From contig NC_079883.1 in the NCBI RefSeq assembly GCF_029227915.1, positions 25,978,001 to 26,042,000 on the forward strand: a stretch of 64,000 bases of DNA, written 5' to 3'. Under the pieces are notes generated by a model. That model was not told where the DNA came from and searched no databases. It saw only the letters and a list, made by a program, of their open reading frames with translations. Below are positions 1 through 12,181 of the stretch, in pieces (position 1 is the stretch's first letter; every line of letters begins with the position of its first letter). The stretch comes from Hydractinia symbiolongicarpus. Its lineage: Eukaryota; Cnidaria; Hydrozoa; Anthoathecata; Hydractiniidae. The translations under genes were made by a program, and so were the position numbers.

Positions 1-94
1 TTTTGCCCCAATCCGCCAAATCCGCCAAAATTAGTTCCCGCCAAAATAAGTTCCCTTAAGGTATCATGCTGTAAAGTTTAACTTTTGAATAGAA

Positions 95-1757
95 TAAGTG
101 AGAATGAATGAAGCTTTGACGTAACAAACTCAACAACTGAGGAGTAATTTATTAAATAACTCATAGTGTATTTGAACGAAAATTAAATTATTACAATTTT
201 TTGTTACCATATTTAGGAACTTTTGCGAATAATTTATAAAGGGCGTGTTGATTGTATTTGTAACTAAACTATTCTTTTGCCTCTGGTAATAATTTTTCAA
301 TAATTTTTGGTACAATACACTATTAACTATTTTGTTAAGTATTCTACTTTTAGTAAACTTGATGTATAATATCGAATAATTCACCTTTTTTAATTCACCT
401 TTGAATAGTTTATCCTTTAAAACGTCATTCCACGGGTGATTTTTCGAATGTATTTTTTAGAAAAATAAATATTTTTTTCATCAGAGCATTTATTACCTTG
501 AAGATTCGGAACAGTTTATTGCCTTGAATTATTGACCTGACTTGGCGTTTATTTATCGACTATCTACGGGGATTTGTAATCAAGTTCAAATTTCACTCGC
601 AATTTTATTATGCTATATTTTTCTTACACTGTTTATAAAAACTTTCAGACGTCGTGCAGGTGCTTTTGTTAAGTTGCAGCTGTTCGTGAAAAAAACGTGA
701 ATAATTCATGAACACTAATTATTACCTTAAGTGTACAAATTTTCGCGAAATTAAATCCTCGCAAAATGTTATCAAATAGAAAATTCGCAAAATAAATCCT
801 GGTGAAATTTTCCTTAAAAATTCTTTTTCTGTAATAACCGTACGAGCTTTAAATAAATATAAAACATAGATATAATTATTTTAATCTCCAATAAATTTAG
901 CGGTAAAGCTAAATCGCAGAAGTTTTTGACGAAAAAACTTTTACCGTAATATCTAGTATTTGCAGGGTCAAATTTAGTCAAAAATAATTTATATTTACGA
1001 AATTCAATCCACGACGAAAATCATTTTTTAGGTAATCATCAACCAAGTGTGCATTAATCCTAAGCCTTTAAAATATAAAAAAAACGGAATAAACATTTTT
1101 TTCTGATGTAACGCGTTAATTAACTCGCTGTGTCGTTCGCACCTCATCGCATCGCGTGAAATTAGCGATACATACTGTTTATTCGTCGCATAAAATAGCA
1201 GATACGTCAGCACAGGATTCGCCCATGTTCTTACTCGGATTTGCGGCGAACAATGTCTCTGCATAGTGCAATCTTAGCTCTTGTTCTTTATAGACGGTAT
1301 GGTTTGTTGAGTTAAATATTATTGTGGGTGAATAGGCATTGTATCCTGAAATGTTGTAATAGCCGTGGTTAATATGAAATTTCCAATTTGGATAGAGTAT
1401 GTTATTTTGATCATCTGTAACAGCAACACGAACATTATCCTTGTTATCATAATTTGATACAGCATCGCAACCCCAATTTGTACGACTTACTGGACCACAA
1501 GTTACACCAGATCCACCCACGTGCTGCAACCTCACACCAGCCAATACCCCTCTGTTTGGTATTTTGAATGTTCCAAATTCATTTACCTTTGTTCCAAAGC
1601 ACACTCCTCGCTTTAACGAAATCCATTCTCCTGGAAGTGAAAAATTAAAACTATGCAATATTACAAAAATATTGAAAAAAACTAATCTTGCTCGTGTTAT
1701 GTATTATCGCATATAATAAAAATATTAAAAACAAAAAACGAGTGGTCATTTTTAGTA
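95..1757. repeat. Segmental duplicate copy A (3' flank plus last exon)
   Basis: This stretch recurs in direct orientation at 9729-11935 and 14354-14404 with only scattered substitutions. It covers the downstream flank, the last exon and part of the last intron of the PAN/EGF genes. Copy A lacks about 560 bases present in copy B (10714-11280). Similarity starts at the shared TAAGTGAGAATG and stops at the Helentron boundary near 1757. Confidence 0.85.
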
Positions 1758-4700
1758 ATCAACAGTTTCATTTCCCAAAAAATGTTGAATAAGGTATAAT
1801 GACTCATCTCTATTGAGGGAATTTTTACGATATAGAAGCAAAACATTAATAGCGTTTTCGTGAAACGTTCTTTTTGTCATTCTAAAAAATATTGCACCAG
1901 GAATTTTTACAATATCAAACAATTCTATAGTTTCATTATGACCAACTAAAAGACTAGAAAATTTGTCCACATTGTTGTTTGGAATTAAAGTAAAGTAATC
2001 TAGTTTTGAGTCGAAATGTGAGTTCAATGGTATCTGAGTTTCCGTTAGGCATAATAAATCACTTTCCATGAGAACGCGGTCGGACCTAATATCGTTTTTA
2101 TGCTTGTTGTACGATCTTGTATTAAGCAAAGTGACCATAATAGAATTTTCGCTAATTACACCAGTTTCTTTTTGTGTCAATTTTGAATGTTCTCGCATGT
2201 AATTGTATTGCTCTGTTGCTCGTGTGTCTGACTTAATGGTTGACTTAGCAAATGTACCCGTTAGGTATAAACCGTCTAAATTTGTGACTCGACTTAATGC
2301 AACATATATTTGTCCTGAGTGAAAGGCTCGTTGTTTTAATAAATCAAAACAGACAACAATTTTATCAAACTTTTTTCCTTGAACCTTGTGACCAGTACAG
2401 GCCCATGACAGCATTAATGGGAATTGCAGCCGTTTCATAGAAAGTGAAGATGGATTATGTTTGTTAAATTTGATTTCTTTCTCTACTCTATTAATTGGAA
2501 CAACATTTTCTTGAATAGCATATGGATCTGTTCTCATAGCTTCAAGTCCAGTATATATGTCTTCCATTTTCAAATATATTCTTGTTACATTTCCTGAGCT
2601 ATCGGTTTTCAACCGATGAACAGTACCTATCTGTCCGTTAATGAGTTTATCAGATACATCAATATTTGACGTCAACATGACTTTTGCATGAAGTTTTAGC
2701 AGAAGGTTTCGCGCAAGTCCACCTGTTTCCATTTGAGTGCGAGAATTAAAATTTTGGACTAATTGCACGGGTATATTTTCTGGAATTTTGTCAATAGCTT
2801 CGATATTTATTTCGTCCGATGTTATGCTATTAAGCATTTTTTTGTTATGCTCAGAGGCGGGTTGATTTTCAGCAAATATATGAATTGCATTTTTGGGGTA
2901 ATGTGGGTCATTTGATGAAATAAATTTAGATTTTAGTAAATCTTCGTGTCGCGTTTCTAATTTTCCCACTCTGATATTGTTTAATAATTCAATCAAATGT
3001 TGATCACCACGCTGTCTCATAACTTCCGTTAGTTCAGCAATCTTAAAATGCTTCCAGCAATGTGAAAGATTTAACAATGCATCTTTGTATTCTGCGTAAA
3101 CTGGCCTTGCTTGAATTGGTGGAAGTTGGTAAAAATCGCCACATGCTATAACAGATATTCCTGCAAATGGAATGTCATCTGCGCATCCAAATATTTCGGT
3201 TAGCCGTTGATGAATATGTAAAAGTAGCTTGTTTGAAACCATTGAGATTTCATCTATTACAATAACGCTTAGTTCTGAAAGCTTGTGTCGCAGCATACAT
3301 TTCTTTTTATCACTTAACTTAGAAATGTTTTTAGTGAAATTTCTATCCGCTGGTATACCTACGGCTGAATGTATTGTATTTCCCTCTATATTAATTGCAG
3401 CAACACCGGTTGGTGCTAAAATGAGATATTTATCCTTTTCTAAGTTTCTTGCACGATAGGAAAGTGCTTTATTTAGCATGTCAGAAATTGTTGTTATTAA
3501 AAGAGGCTTTCCACGACCTGCACTTCCTGTTAGAAAAATGTGAATTGGCTTAATTTTATGGTGTGAGTTACATGCTAAACCTTTTACGTAAGTTTTAACC
3601 CAATCATTTACCACTTCAAAAATTTGCCTTTGTGTTTTATTTAATGTTCGAATCTTTTCATGGAACTCGTCGTCGGAAATTCCAGGCTCAGTAATAGATG
3701 AAAAAGTGTTTCCAAAAACTAGGATGTTTTCGGTTTCACTTCGAATTTCGTCAGTGTCATGGTTGTTTATATTACTAATCTCATCAGAAACATCGTCGTT
3801 TTCAAAAAGTCATGTTGACGTCAAATATTGATGTATCTGATAAACTCATTAACGGACAGATAGGTACTGTTCATCGGTTGAAAACCGATAGCTCAGGAAA
3901 TGTAACAAGAATATATTTGAAAATGGAAGACATATATACTGGACTTGAAGCTATGAGAACAGATCCATATGCTATTCAAGAAAATGTTGTTCCAATTAAT
4001 AGAGTAGAGAAAGAAATCAAATTTAACAAACATAATTCATCTTCACTTTCTATGAAACGGCTGCAATTCCCATTAATGCTGTCATGGGCCTGTACTGGTC
4101 ACAAGGTTCAAGGAAAAAAGTTTGATAAAATTGTTGTCTGTTTTGATTTATTAAAACAACGAGCCTTTCACTCAGGACAAATATATGTTGCATTAAGTCG
4201 AGTCACAAATTTAGACGGTTTATACCTAACGGGTACATTTGCTAAGTCAACCATTAAGTCAGACACACGAGCAACAGAGCAATACAATTACATGCGAGAA
4301 CATTCAAAATTGACACAAAAAGAAACTGGTGTAATTAGCGAAAATTCTATTATGTCACTTTGCTTAATACAAGATCCTACAACAAGCATAAAAACGATAT
4401 TAGGTCCGACCGCGTTCTCATGGAAAGTGATTTATTATGCCTAACGGAAACTCAGATACCATTGAACTCACATTTCGACTCAAAACTAGATTACTTTACT
4501 TTAATTCCAAACAACAATGTGGACAAATTTTCTAGTCTTTTAGTTGGTCATAATGAAACTATAGAATTGTTTGATCTTGTAAAAATTCCTGGTGCAATAT
4601 TTTTTAGAATGACAAAAAGAACGTTTCACGAAAACGCTATTAATGTTTTGCTTCTATATCGTAAAAATTCCCTCAATAGAGATGAGTCATTATACCTTAT

Positions 4701-6046
4701 TCAACATTTTTTGGGAAATGAAACTGTTGATATTATACTCGGAGATTTTAATGTGAATGCATTTAGCGATGAAAACTATTTCCTTGATTTTCTTACTGGA
4801 TATAAACAAGTCGTAACCTCGCCAACTCATATATCAGGTTCACTTATTGACCATGTCTATATCCGTGAGAATGTTTTAAATACTTCTATTTCAGTGATCA
4901 CGATGCAATCAGGCTTAAACTCTCTCTCTGATTTGAAAAAAACAACCTATGGAACATAAAATCTTTACAGACGACTTCAAACAACTTTTTTCTTCGTGTT
5001 TTTAACCTCCTTTATTTTTTTTTGCATTTCAAACTTTTAAATTAATACTGTCCTCGATCGCAACGCATATAATTGCTTTCCAACAGCTTTGCTTAAGGCG
5101 GAAATCTTAAGCCGCAGGGCTTCTTGTTTGACTTTACAATCACAATATATTGTCCATCGTGATTACAGCTGTAATATCTTGTGCAAAAATGTACAATTTT
5201 GTACAAGTAATTGTTTAAATAAATGCTAGCAGTGGAAACTATCCTTTAAAGTTCTAATATAATTTTAAGATTTAATAATATTTTCATACTTTTTTCTGTA
5301 TAATGGAACAAACAAAAAGCTTTTAATACACGTATCAGCAGAAATAAATTAGGTTTGCAAAAATATTTTACCTGAACAACCAATACACTTGAAACCTTTG
5401 TTATCACAAGTGTCCACGCATCTGCCATACTGGCATGGTTTCTTTTTCTGACAGACCGGACCCAACTAGTATGACAAGAAATAAAATAAAACTTTTTTTC
5501 AAGCAATTCAGTTCACAAATATTTTAATCGGGACATGACGAAGCAGTGTTAATATTATCATAAAAATAAAAATAAATAAAAAAAAAAACACATCACAGGA
5601 TATTTGAAAACACCCAGAGTAAAAAAATGAAAGTATTTAATTTTAAAATTTAGAAGTAGTACAGTAGAAACAAATACTGTTGTATAGTTTTACTATACAG
5701 CTACTTACATTTTGCTCATTCTCCGTTGTTTCATAGTGCACCCATCCATTCGTGTTTTGTAAAAGTGTTTCATTGTCAGCAGTGGTAGAATGATGCATTC
5801 TGCATTGTGAATGGTGAATCATGTAGCTGAATGAATGACATTTTGGATATTGCGTGCACATGATCAAGCATTGATCGAGAGAAATTTTCTCAACCAATGA
5901 AACACAGTATTTGTCAGTAGGGCATTTTTAAATACAACATTGAAGAAGGCGTAAAATTTGTTACAAGCATCCAATCGTAGTATGTCTCCTTCAACAATAC
6001 ATAAAATGCAAGAAAACAACGCGAAAATATTCCACAAAGATATCAT
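1179..6046 (-). CDS. Secreted PAN/apple-EGF protein, gene A (frameshifted as read)
   Basis: Assembled from exons 6046-5709, 5465-5372 and 1630-1179. The start gives a hydrophobic signal peptide (MISLWNIFALFSCILCIVEG). A cysteine-rich PAN/apple-like stretch follows (KISLDQCLIMC ... SQCRMHH), then an EGF-like exon (CQKKKPCQYGRC ... CIGC), then a 150-residue C-terminal domain with four cysteines and the motif LRLHYAETLF. Splice sites are phase-compatible (0, then 1), giving about 294 residues. The start is the Met directly before the hydrophobic run. Exon 1 needs one extra base in the A run at 5925-5929 to stay in frame: a true pseudogene lesion or an assembly error. The AATAAA motif overlaps the stop codon. 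The protein is probably extracellular; I have seen similar C-terminal domains in cnidarian secreted proteins but know no name or function. A Helentron fills much of the last intron. Confidence 0.65.
1752..3808 (-). pseudogene. Helentron Pif1-type helicase plus partial EEP domain
   Basis: The 620-residue ORF (1752-3614) reads on without a stop to 3808, where the fold-back junction cuts it. SF1B helicase motifs are present in order: Walker A GSAGRGKP, Walker B VIDEISM, GDFYQLPP, EVMRQRG, GHKVQGKKFDK and YVALSRV. The Walker A Lys is followed by Pro instead of Thr/Ser, which should impair nucleotide binding. The C-terminus enters an EEP nuclease domain but breaks off at 1757 where host intron sequence begins. 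The Rep part of the element is missing, so this is not an autonomous gene. Confidence 0.75.
1755..5034. mobile_element. Helentron (Helitron-type) remnant with fold-back structure
   Basis: This encodes Pif1-type helicase and endonuclease/exonuclease/phosphatase (EEP) modules, the combination typical of Helentrons. About 925 bases (1755-2684) recur inverted at 3807-4732, nearly identical, around an 1.1-kb spacer that encodes the helicase N-terminal half on the minus strand. No Rep/HUH nuclease is visible. The right limit is uncertain: TTTTAAATTAA near 5035 resembles the intron of gene B after its break point, so the host intron may resume there. A small hairpin (GCTTAAG, 8-base loop, CTTAAGC) near 5091-5112 could be a terminus, which would extend the element. 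Confidence 0.65.
3807..4931 (+). pseudogene. Inverted copy of Helentron helicase C-terminus and EEP nuclease
   Basis: Starts mid-helicase (MLTSNIDVSDKL) and repeats helicase motifs V and VI, then reads into the EEP domain. Unlike the minus copy it continues to the LGDFNVNAF motif and the terminal SDHDAIRL motif, with a stop at 4929-4931. A one-base deletion near 4356 (ATTATGTCAC against ATTATGGTCAC in the other arm) and a second shift near 4880 break the frame. Very few differences separate it from the minus arm. Confidence 0.7.
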
Positions 6047-7600
6047 TTTTACTCTGTTACTCCTATAAAACAAATAAACAACAACAACAATAACAACAAC
6101 AATAAACACGATAAGTGAAAAAATAATATATTTCGTGACTGGGAAAGTTACAGACTATAACTTGTAAACATGTAATTAGTCCAAACAAAACAACCTAAAA
6201 ACATAGGGAAATATTAACATTACATAATTTTGAAAAATAAATCATTGTAGGATAGGTTTGGTGTGTAGTTCCATCTAACGTCTTTCATGTGTCTAGAACA
6301 TATATTCACAATCAGAATCGATAAACATATTGGTGCCAAAACATTCACACGACCTACCAAGCAAGAAGTGTAAACAGAACACCTAACCTTAAGCAATAGC
6401 CTGTCAGAGGCATTTGAATATCATCAAAAAATATAGCAAAAAAATCTTATCGCAAAATCAATCTAGAAACAAACTTAGAATTAACAACGTCCATACAAAA
6501 CATGTTTTTTGATGATGTTTTTGAGCCTCTTTTCATTGTTTCAGTCATTGTCTAGTTCGTCTAAAGTAATATCTTTCCTTGTCAGGATTACATATCTAGA
6601 ATCAATATCAGTCATTTATAATTTTTCGAAGAACAAGCTTCTGAAATAGAGTTTCAAATGAAGTTTTTGTACAAACCAAAGAATCGTAAATGATGGAAGT
6701 ACAATTGTTATTCACGGTGGTAAAATTGAGGTTAAAAAGACCTGGTTTCTTCTTTATGAAATCAAAGATAGATTATTTCAAATATTTTTAAGAGAAGTGC
6801 GCAATAAGAGTTCGCCGAATAATAAGAACAAGTCTAAAACTATTAAACTGAGTAAAATGTTATTGGTATTAAGTAACACTATTACCGTTCTTTGTACTTA
6901 GTATTTCTGCGTTACATCAACATTCTACTTCCATTGAAAAACCAGTCTCTTGAAAACGTTTCATGGTTACTATTACCAACTACCGTATTTCAAATCGAAC
7001 ATTGAAAACATCTATTATTAAAGGCGTTATTCACTTTTAATTTCTTTTATAATAACCGTATTCTGTTTAATTGTTGCACGCAGTTTTATTTCCGAAAATC
7101 CACGCAGAACCCAAATTTTACGGACGGAGGAATATGAAACAATTTGACTTAGCCATTTTGAAAGCTGTTGCATTGACGTTCTTCTAAAAACTTTTTATTT
7201 TTGTTTTTTATATGTTTTTAAATGTTAAGATAAATATATTGTCAGGCACATGTTGTTTATCAGCCACTTATATACCTAAAGCTCACGAATGTTAGGATTT
7301 GGGCTACGAACGTAGATTTCGAGGGAGCATTGTAAGCCAGCTAGCTAACCTTATTAGTCAGCTTAGTAAGAAGAGCTCTTGATCTTGAGCATTATTTCTA
7401 TTTCTGTTATTTTGATCAATCTGATTTTTACTAAGCTGTAATTAGGGGCTAAATAGATAGCTGTTTACCTATGGCAAGAAAGTGAAAGCAGACAAATAAT
7501 ACAAAAAATTTAAAATGTTAGCATTTCATCTTGTTATAGTTTAGTAAAAAAAAGATTGTACAATAACATTAACAGGGTAAAACAGAATCAAATTCGTAGT
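6047..7600. other. Upstream region of gene A, no gene recognised
   Basis: AT-rich sequence without credible coding or RNA signals. It should hold the promoter of gene A at its left edge, but no clear TATA or initiator could be assigned. Confidence 0.4.
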
Positions 7601-7614
7601 TCGTGTAAATTTCT

Positions 7615-8166
7615 GTTTCCAATTAGCGGACACCATCGGTGTATGAACGAAGTGTCTGCTAATTGGAAGTGTCCGCCTTTTGAAAAGTTTTATATTTTAA
7701 TGCGCAAATTAGAAAATAAAGCCAATTTTTGTATCACAGAGAAAAATAACAAATGATAATGTGAGGTGGCTATGGTGGAGAGGTTCCTGTTATTTATCGC
7801 TTTCATAGCCATGAAAAGCTGATAAAGTGGTTGATAAAGAAAATTGACGAGATTAAAAACAAGCTGGACACAAAAGTTGTAAAATGCTTGAAATAAATGT
7901 TAGAAAAACTATTTATTTTTGTCTGTTTTTATTGGCTCGCTTTTTAATTTTTTCGACTGTCCATTAATTTTGGGAGAAAAAAGCCTTATTTGCTATTTGG
8001 TGCAAAAATTATTGTCCGCTAATAAGAATGTCTGCTAATTAAGTGTCAGCTTTTTGAAAAGTTTTTATGAAACTTTGACTAGAAAACAGCCGGTGTATGA
8101 CCAAAGTGATTGCTAATCAAAGGTGTCCGTCTTTTAGAGTGTCTGTTAATTGAAGAGAATACTGTA
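7615..8166. mobile_element. Non-autonomous pogo-like MITE with GTCCGCTAATT repeats
   Basis: Variants of GTCYGCTAATTNGNAGTGTC occur near both ends (7619-7680, 8010-8060 and 8090-8166). A block starting CGGTGTATGA recurs at about 7636 and 8092. The right end ATACTGTA resembles the TA-flanked CTG termini of the two Tiggers here. The left terminus is not defined. No intact ORF lies inside. Confidence 0.45.
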
Positions 8167-8294
8167 ATCTGCGATTTTGTCGCGCTATCAAGCATTTATT
8201 AATGTAGTTTTTATTTATTGATATGAACATACATATTTACATATTATTTCATATTGTATTTTTATTTGTATTTAATACAACATTATTTATACAT

Positions 8295-8885
8295 TTAGTC
8301 ATCGTCTTCCTCCATCACTTCCGGTTTTGGTGGTACTCCCAGAAGTTCGTACTTCTCAAGATTTAACTTTTTCCGTTCCTTACGAAGAGGTCTACCAAGT
8401 CTATCAGCTTCTGGTCCTACAAGATTACCTACCAAAAAAAGAACAACTAAAGTTTAAATAAAAACCTTCAACATTTAACTTCCCATCGGACAAAGTTACA
8501 GTAACTTATGATCAATATATGCACTAGAATTCAGTTTGTAGTATTGATTTGTGATCGATAATAAAGTACAACTAATTTAAAGGTAAGCTTTTTAACTTTG
8601 AACCTTTCTACAGAAGAACGTGAAAGTCCGAATGATTGTTTTTTTGAAATCGCTACAAATTTGTATGTACGATAACTCTCAGATTGGTGTATTACGATTT
8701 ACTACGGTGTTGTTCTCTAACTTCGGGGATATCCTAGAAATTTCTCTTGGTAAATGTCCCACTGTTGTTTCAGAATCGCACTGTTCGGTTTTTATAGCAA
8801 ACAGATCAAATGCGTTGTCTTGTTCATAATAGCAATTAAGTGTTTCTTCTTCTCTTGGGAACCATAATCTCTGATAAAGCAGCTT
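8295..8885 (-). pseudogene. HIRAN-domain remnant plus C-terminal exon
   Basis: Minus-strand coding at about 8885-8690 reads LWFPREEETLNC ... DNAFDLFAI ... VGHLPREISR. These are the core motifs of the HIRAN fold and match position by position the HIRAN ORF at 12635-13096 (LWTPVQQEKLQG, NPVDKYAV, VGHLP). The N-terminal strand usually reading like GYHVYK is lost where transposase sequence begins at about 8885. The segment runs into stops below 8690. A clean acceptor (TTGGTAG) opens an exon at 8428-8295 encoding PEADRLGRPLRKERKKLNLE and an acidic end with a stop. Linking that exon to the HIRAN part is inference. HIRAN domains bind 3' ends of single-stranded DNA, as in HLTF. Confidence 0.5.
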
Positions 8886-9308
8886 AATGATGTGGTCAAA
8901 ATTGATGAAGTAGATGTTAAGCTGCGTTTAACTACTCTCAAACCCTTACATGCTCAATGGGTTGTCGACTTTTATGATGAGATGACTACCAGCAAAGGAA
9001 AAAGTATCATTGAAAGTGGATGGAGAGCAGCGGGAATTACTGATGCGATTCAGCTGGGTAGCAAGAATCTCCCTCGAATCGACCCATTTCAAGAGATCGA
9101 CCCGTTATGTGAAAGCAGTCCAGTGGAGAACCAGCAGCTTCAATCGGTTTGTGGTTTGACCTTGGAAGAAAAGCAGATTGGATACTCTGAAAGAGCCGAC
9201 GACGACGAAAATGACGATAGCGGTGAAGACGACGAAGATGAGGATTGTGATTTTGTGTGGGAAAGATCTGCTTTTGACGCTTTTGAAAGCATGGAAGATG
9301 AACAATGA
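8886..9308 (+). pseudogene. C-terminal fragment of a DDE-type transposase
   Basis: An open frame of about 138 residues contains LTTLKPLHAQWVVDFYDEMT and GWRAAGITDAI, then an Asp/Glu-rich tail. I recall this segment at the C-terminus of CENP-B/Tigger-related transposase-like proteins in cnidarians and fish, but I cannot name the exact family. The catalytic core is absent upstream. A HIRAN remnant on the opposite strand begins at its left edge. Confidence 0.5.
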
Positions 9309-9519
9309 CACTGTTAGAACAAATATTTTTGTTACTCGTTAATACGAAAAGCTTTACCCTGTAAAACTTGTTTATATATAGTTTATTTTGTGTTTTGAAA
9401 AAGTGCAAACGAAAGAAAAACTTACATTCTCAAATCAGCTGTCATTTATATAACTGCTTTTTGTATAAAAAACACGTTTTTTATAAATTAGGTACGTATA
9501 AAAAAATCAAAAATGTCTT

Positions 9520-9722
9520 CGTTCGCGAAAGTTTATTCTCGCGAAATATTTTAAAAATAGGCCATTCGCGAAAATTTTTTCTCGCGAAAAATTTCGAAAG
9601 TGTTCATTCGCGAAAATATATTCCCGCGAAAAATCTTAGGAGAGGCTATTCGCGAAAATAAATTCCAAAAATTTCGCGATTTTTTGGCCTCGCGAAAATT
9701 TCTTTCGCGAAAATTTCTTCCT
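9520..9722. repeat. TTCGCGAAA / CTCGCGAAA degenerate tandem repeat
   Basis: About four units of roughly 45 bases, each with a TTCGCGAAAA core followed by a CTCGCGAAA or CCGCGAAAA core. It abuts the start of duplicate copy B. Isolated relatives occur near 10370 and 16660. The cluster is CpG-rich in otherwise CpG-poor DNA. Confidence 0.7.
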
Positions 9723-12181
9723 TTAAAGTAAGTGAGAATGAATGAAGCTTTGACGTAACAAACTCAACAACTGAGGAGTAATTTATTAAATAACTCAGTG
9801 TATTTAAACGAAAATTAAATTATTTGCAATTTTTTGTTACCATATTTAGAAACTTTTGCGAATAATTTATAAAGGGCGTGTTGATTGTATTTGTAACTAA
9901 ACTATTATTTTGCCTCTGGTAATAATTTTTCAATAATTTTTGGTACAATACACTATTAACTATTTTGTTAAGTATTCTATTTTTAGTAAACTTGATGTAT
10001 AATATCGAATAATTCACCTTTTTTAATTCACCTTTGAATAGTTTATCCTTTAAAACGTCATTCCACGGGTGATTTTTCAAATGTATTTTTTAAAAAAATA
10101 AATATTTTTTTCATCAGAGCATTTATTACCTTGAAGATTCGGAACAGTTTATTGCCTTGAATTATTGACCTGACTTGGCATTAATTGATCGACTATCTGC
10201 GGGGAATTGTAATCAAGTTCAAATTTCACTCGCAATTTTATTATGCTATCTTTTTCTTACACTGTTTATAAAAACTTTCAGACGTCGTGCAGGTGCTTTT
10301 GTTAAGTTGCGGCTGTTCGTGAAAAAAACGTGAATAATTTATTAACACTAATTATTACCTTAAGTGTGCAAATTTTCGCGAAATTAAATCCTCGCAAAAT
10401 GTTATCAAATAGAAAATTCGCAAAATAAATCCTCGTGAAATTTTCCTTAAAAATTCTTTTTCTGTAATAACCGTACGAGCTTTAAATAAATATAAAACAT
10501 AGATATAATTATTTTAATCTCCAATAAATTTAGCGGTAAAGCTAAATCGCAAAAGTTTTTGACGAAAAAACTTTTACCCTAATATCTAGTATTTGCAGAA
10601 CGAATTTTCAAAAAAATCATTGGTCAAATTTAGTCAGAAAATAATTTATATTTATAAAATTTAATCCACGACGAAAATCATTTTTTAGCCAATCATCAAC
10701 CAAGTGTGCATTAAATTTCGACAAGTCAGCTTTATCTGTAGGTCTTTACCTGCCGTAAATTCACAAAGAACCGTGTTTTGTTGAAATTGATTTGTTTTTT
10801 GAGCCGTCATATTTTCACTGAAACCAACTCTGTCCAGCTCTGATTTCTATTTGAAATATTTCTTTCAAACAAACGCTATCCCGTAGAAGTAAAAGAGGCC
10901 TGAAGACTAGGTTGGCGTAAAGTGACATTTTGATAACGCACACAACGTGATCAGGACAAAACAAAAAAAATTGCAGATACATTAAGATGGGTGTCTCCAT
11001 TTTGTTTTTTATGAAGGAACATGAAAACAACAAACATGACAAAATTACGAAGTTATCTTTCGTCATGTAAGTGACACTAACAATACTGGTGTATTACAAA
11101 TTGATTAGCTATAGAGTAAACCTCTTAAGTGTGTTTTAAATAAGCAAAAAACTACAGTTTTGGACATATTGCAGGAGTATAGGCTGATGCATAGCTTTTG
11201 TGCACGCCAGGGAAATTAAGGAATCAGGAAGTGCTGACGTCAGCAAAAAATAGTAGGGTTAACTTTTTGAACCTAATGTATAATCCTAAGCCTTTAAAAT
11301 ATAAAAAAACGGAATAAACATTTTTTTCTGATGTAACGCGTTAATTAACTCGCTGTGTCGTTCGCATCTCATCGCATCGCGTGAAATTAGCGATATATAC
11401 TGTTTATTCGTCGCAAAAAATAGCAGATATGTCAGCACAGGATTCGCCCATGTTCATACTCGGATTTGCGTCGAACAATGTCTCTGCATAGTGCAATCTT
11501 AGCTCTTGTTCTTTATAGACAGTATGGTTTGTTGAGTTAAATATTGTGGGTGAATAGGCATTGTATCCTGAAATGTTGTAATAGCCGTGTTTAATATGAA
11601 ATTTCCAATTTGGATAGAGTATGTTATTTTGATCGTCTGTAACAGCAACACCAACATTACCCTTGTTATCATAATTTGATACAGCATCGCAACCCCAATT
11701 TGTACGACTTACTGGACCACAAGTTACACCAGATCCACCCACGTGCTGCAACCTCACACCAGCCAATACCTCTCTGTTTGGTATTTTGAATGTTCCAACT
11801 TCATTTACCTTTGTTCCAAAGCACACTCCTCGCTTTAACGAAATCCATTCTCCTGGAAGTGAAAAATTAAAACTATGCAATATTACAAAAATATTGAAAA
11901 AAATTAATCTTGCTCGTGTTATGTATTATCGTATACAGTTGACTCTCTCTATCTCGACTACCCTCTATCTCGAATACCTCTCTATCTCGAACCAAAATCT
12001 CGGTCCCGTCTGACTGTTTCTCTCTCTATCTCGAATTTTTCCGGATTTAAGAACCTATTTACACTAAAAATCGAATTAAAATGTTCCATTTTCGAACGAA
12101 AATGTTTGACGTTCGAATTCTAAAGTCACTCACAAAACATTGTTTACAGTGTTTTGAACCAGAAACCTTCTTGAGGTGAAG

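Noticed and set aside
1-60. CCGCCAAAA/CCCGCCAAAATAAG repeats as a CRISPR-like array
   Set aside because: Too short and irregular, and the context is a eukaryotic genome; they resemble the local CGCGAAA-type repeats.
9037-9408. Minus-strand ORFs opposite the transposase fragment
   Set aside because: They mirror the Asp/Glu-rich tail and show no family features.
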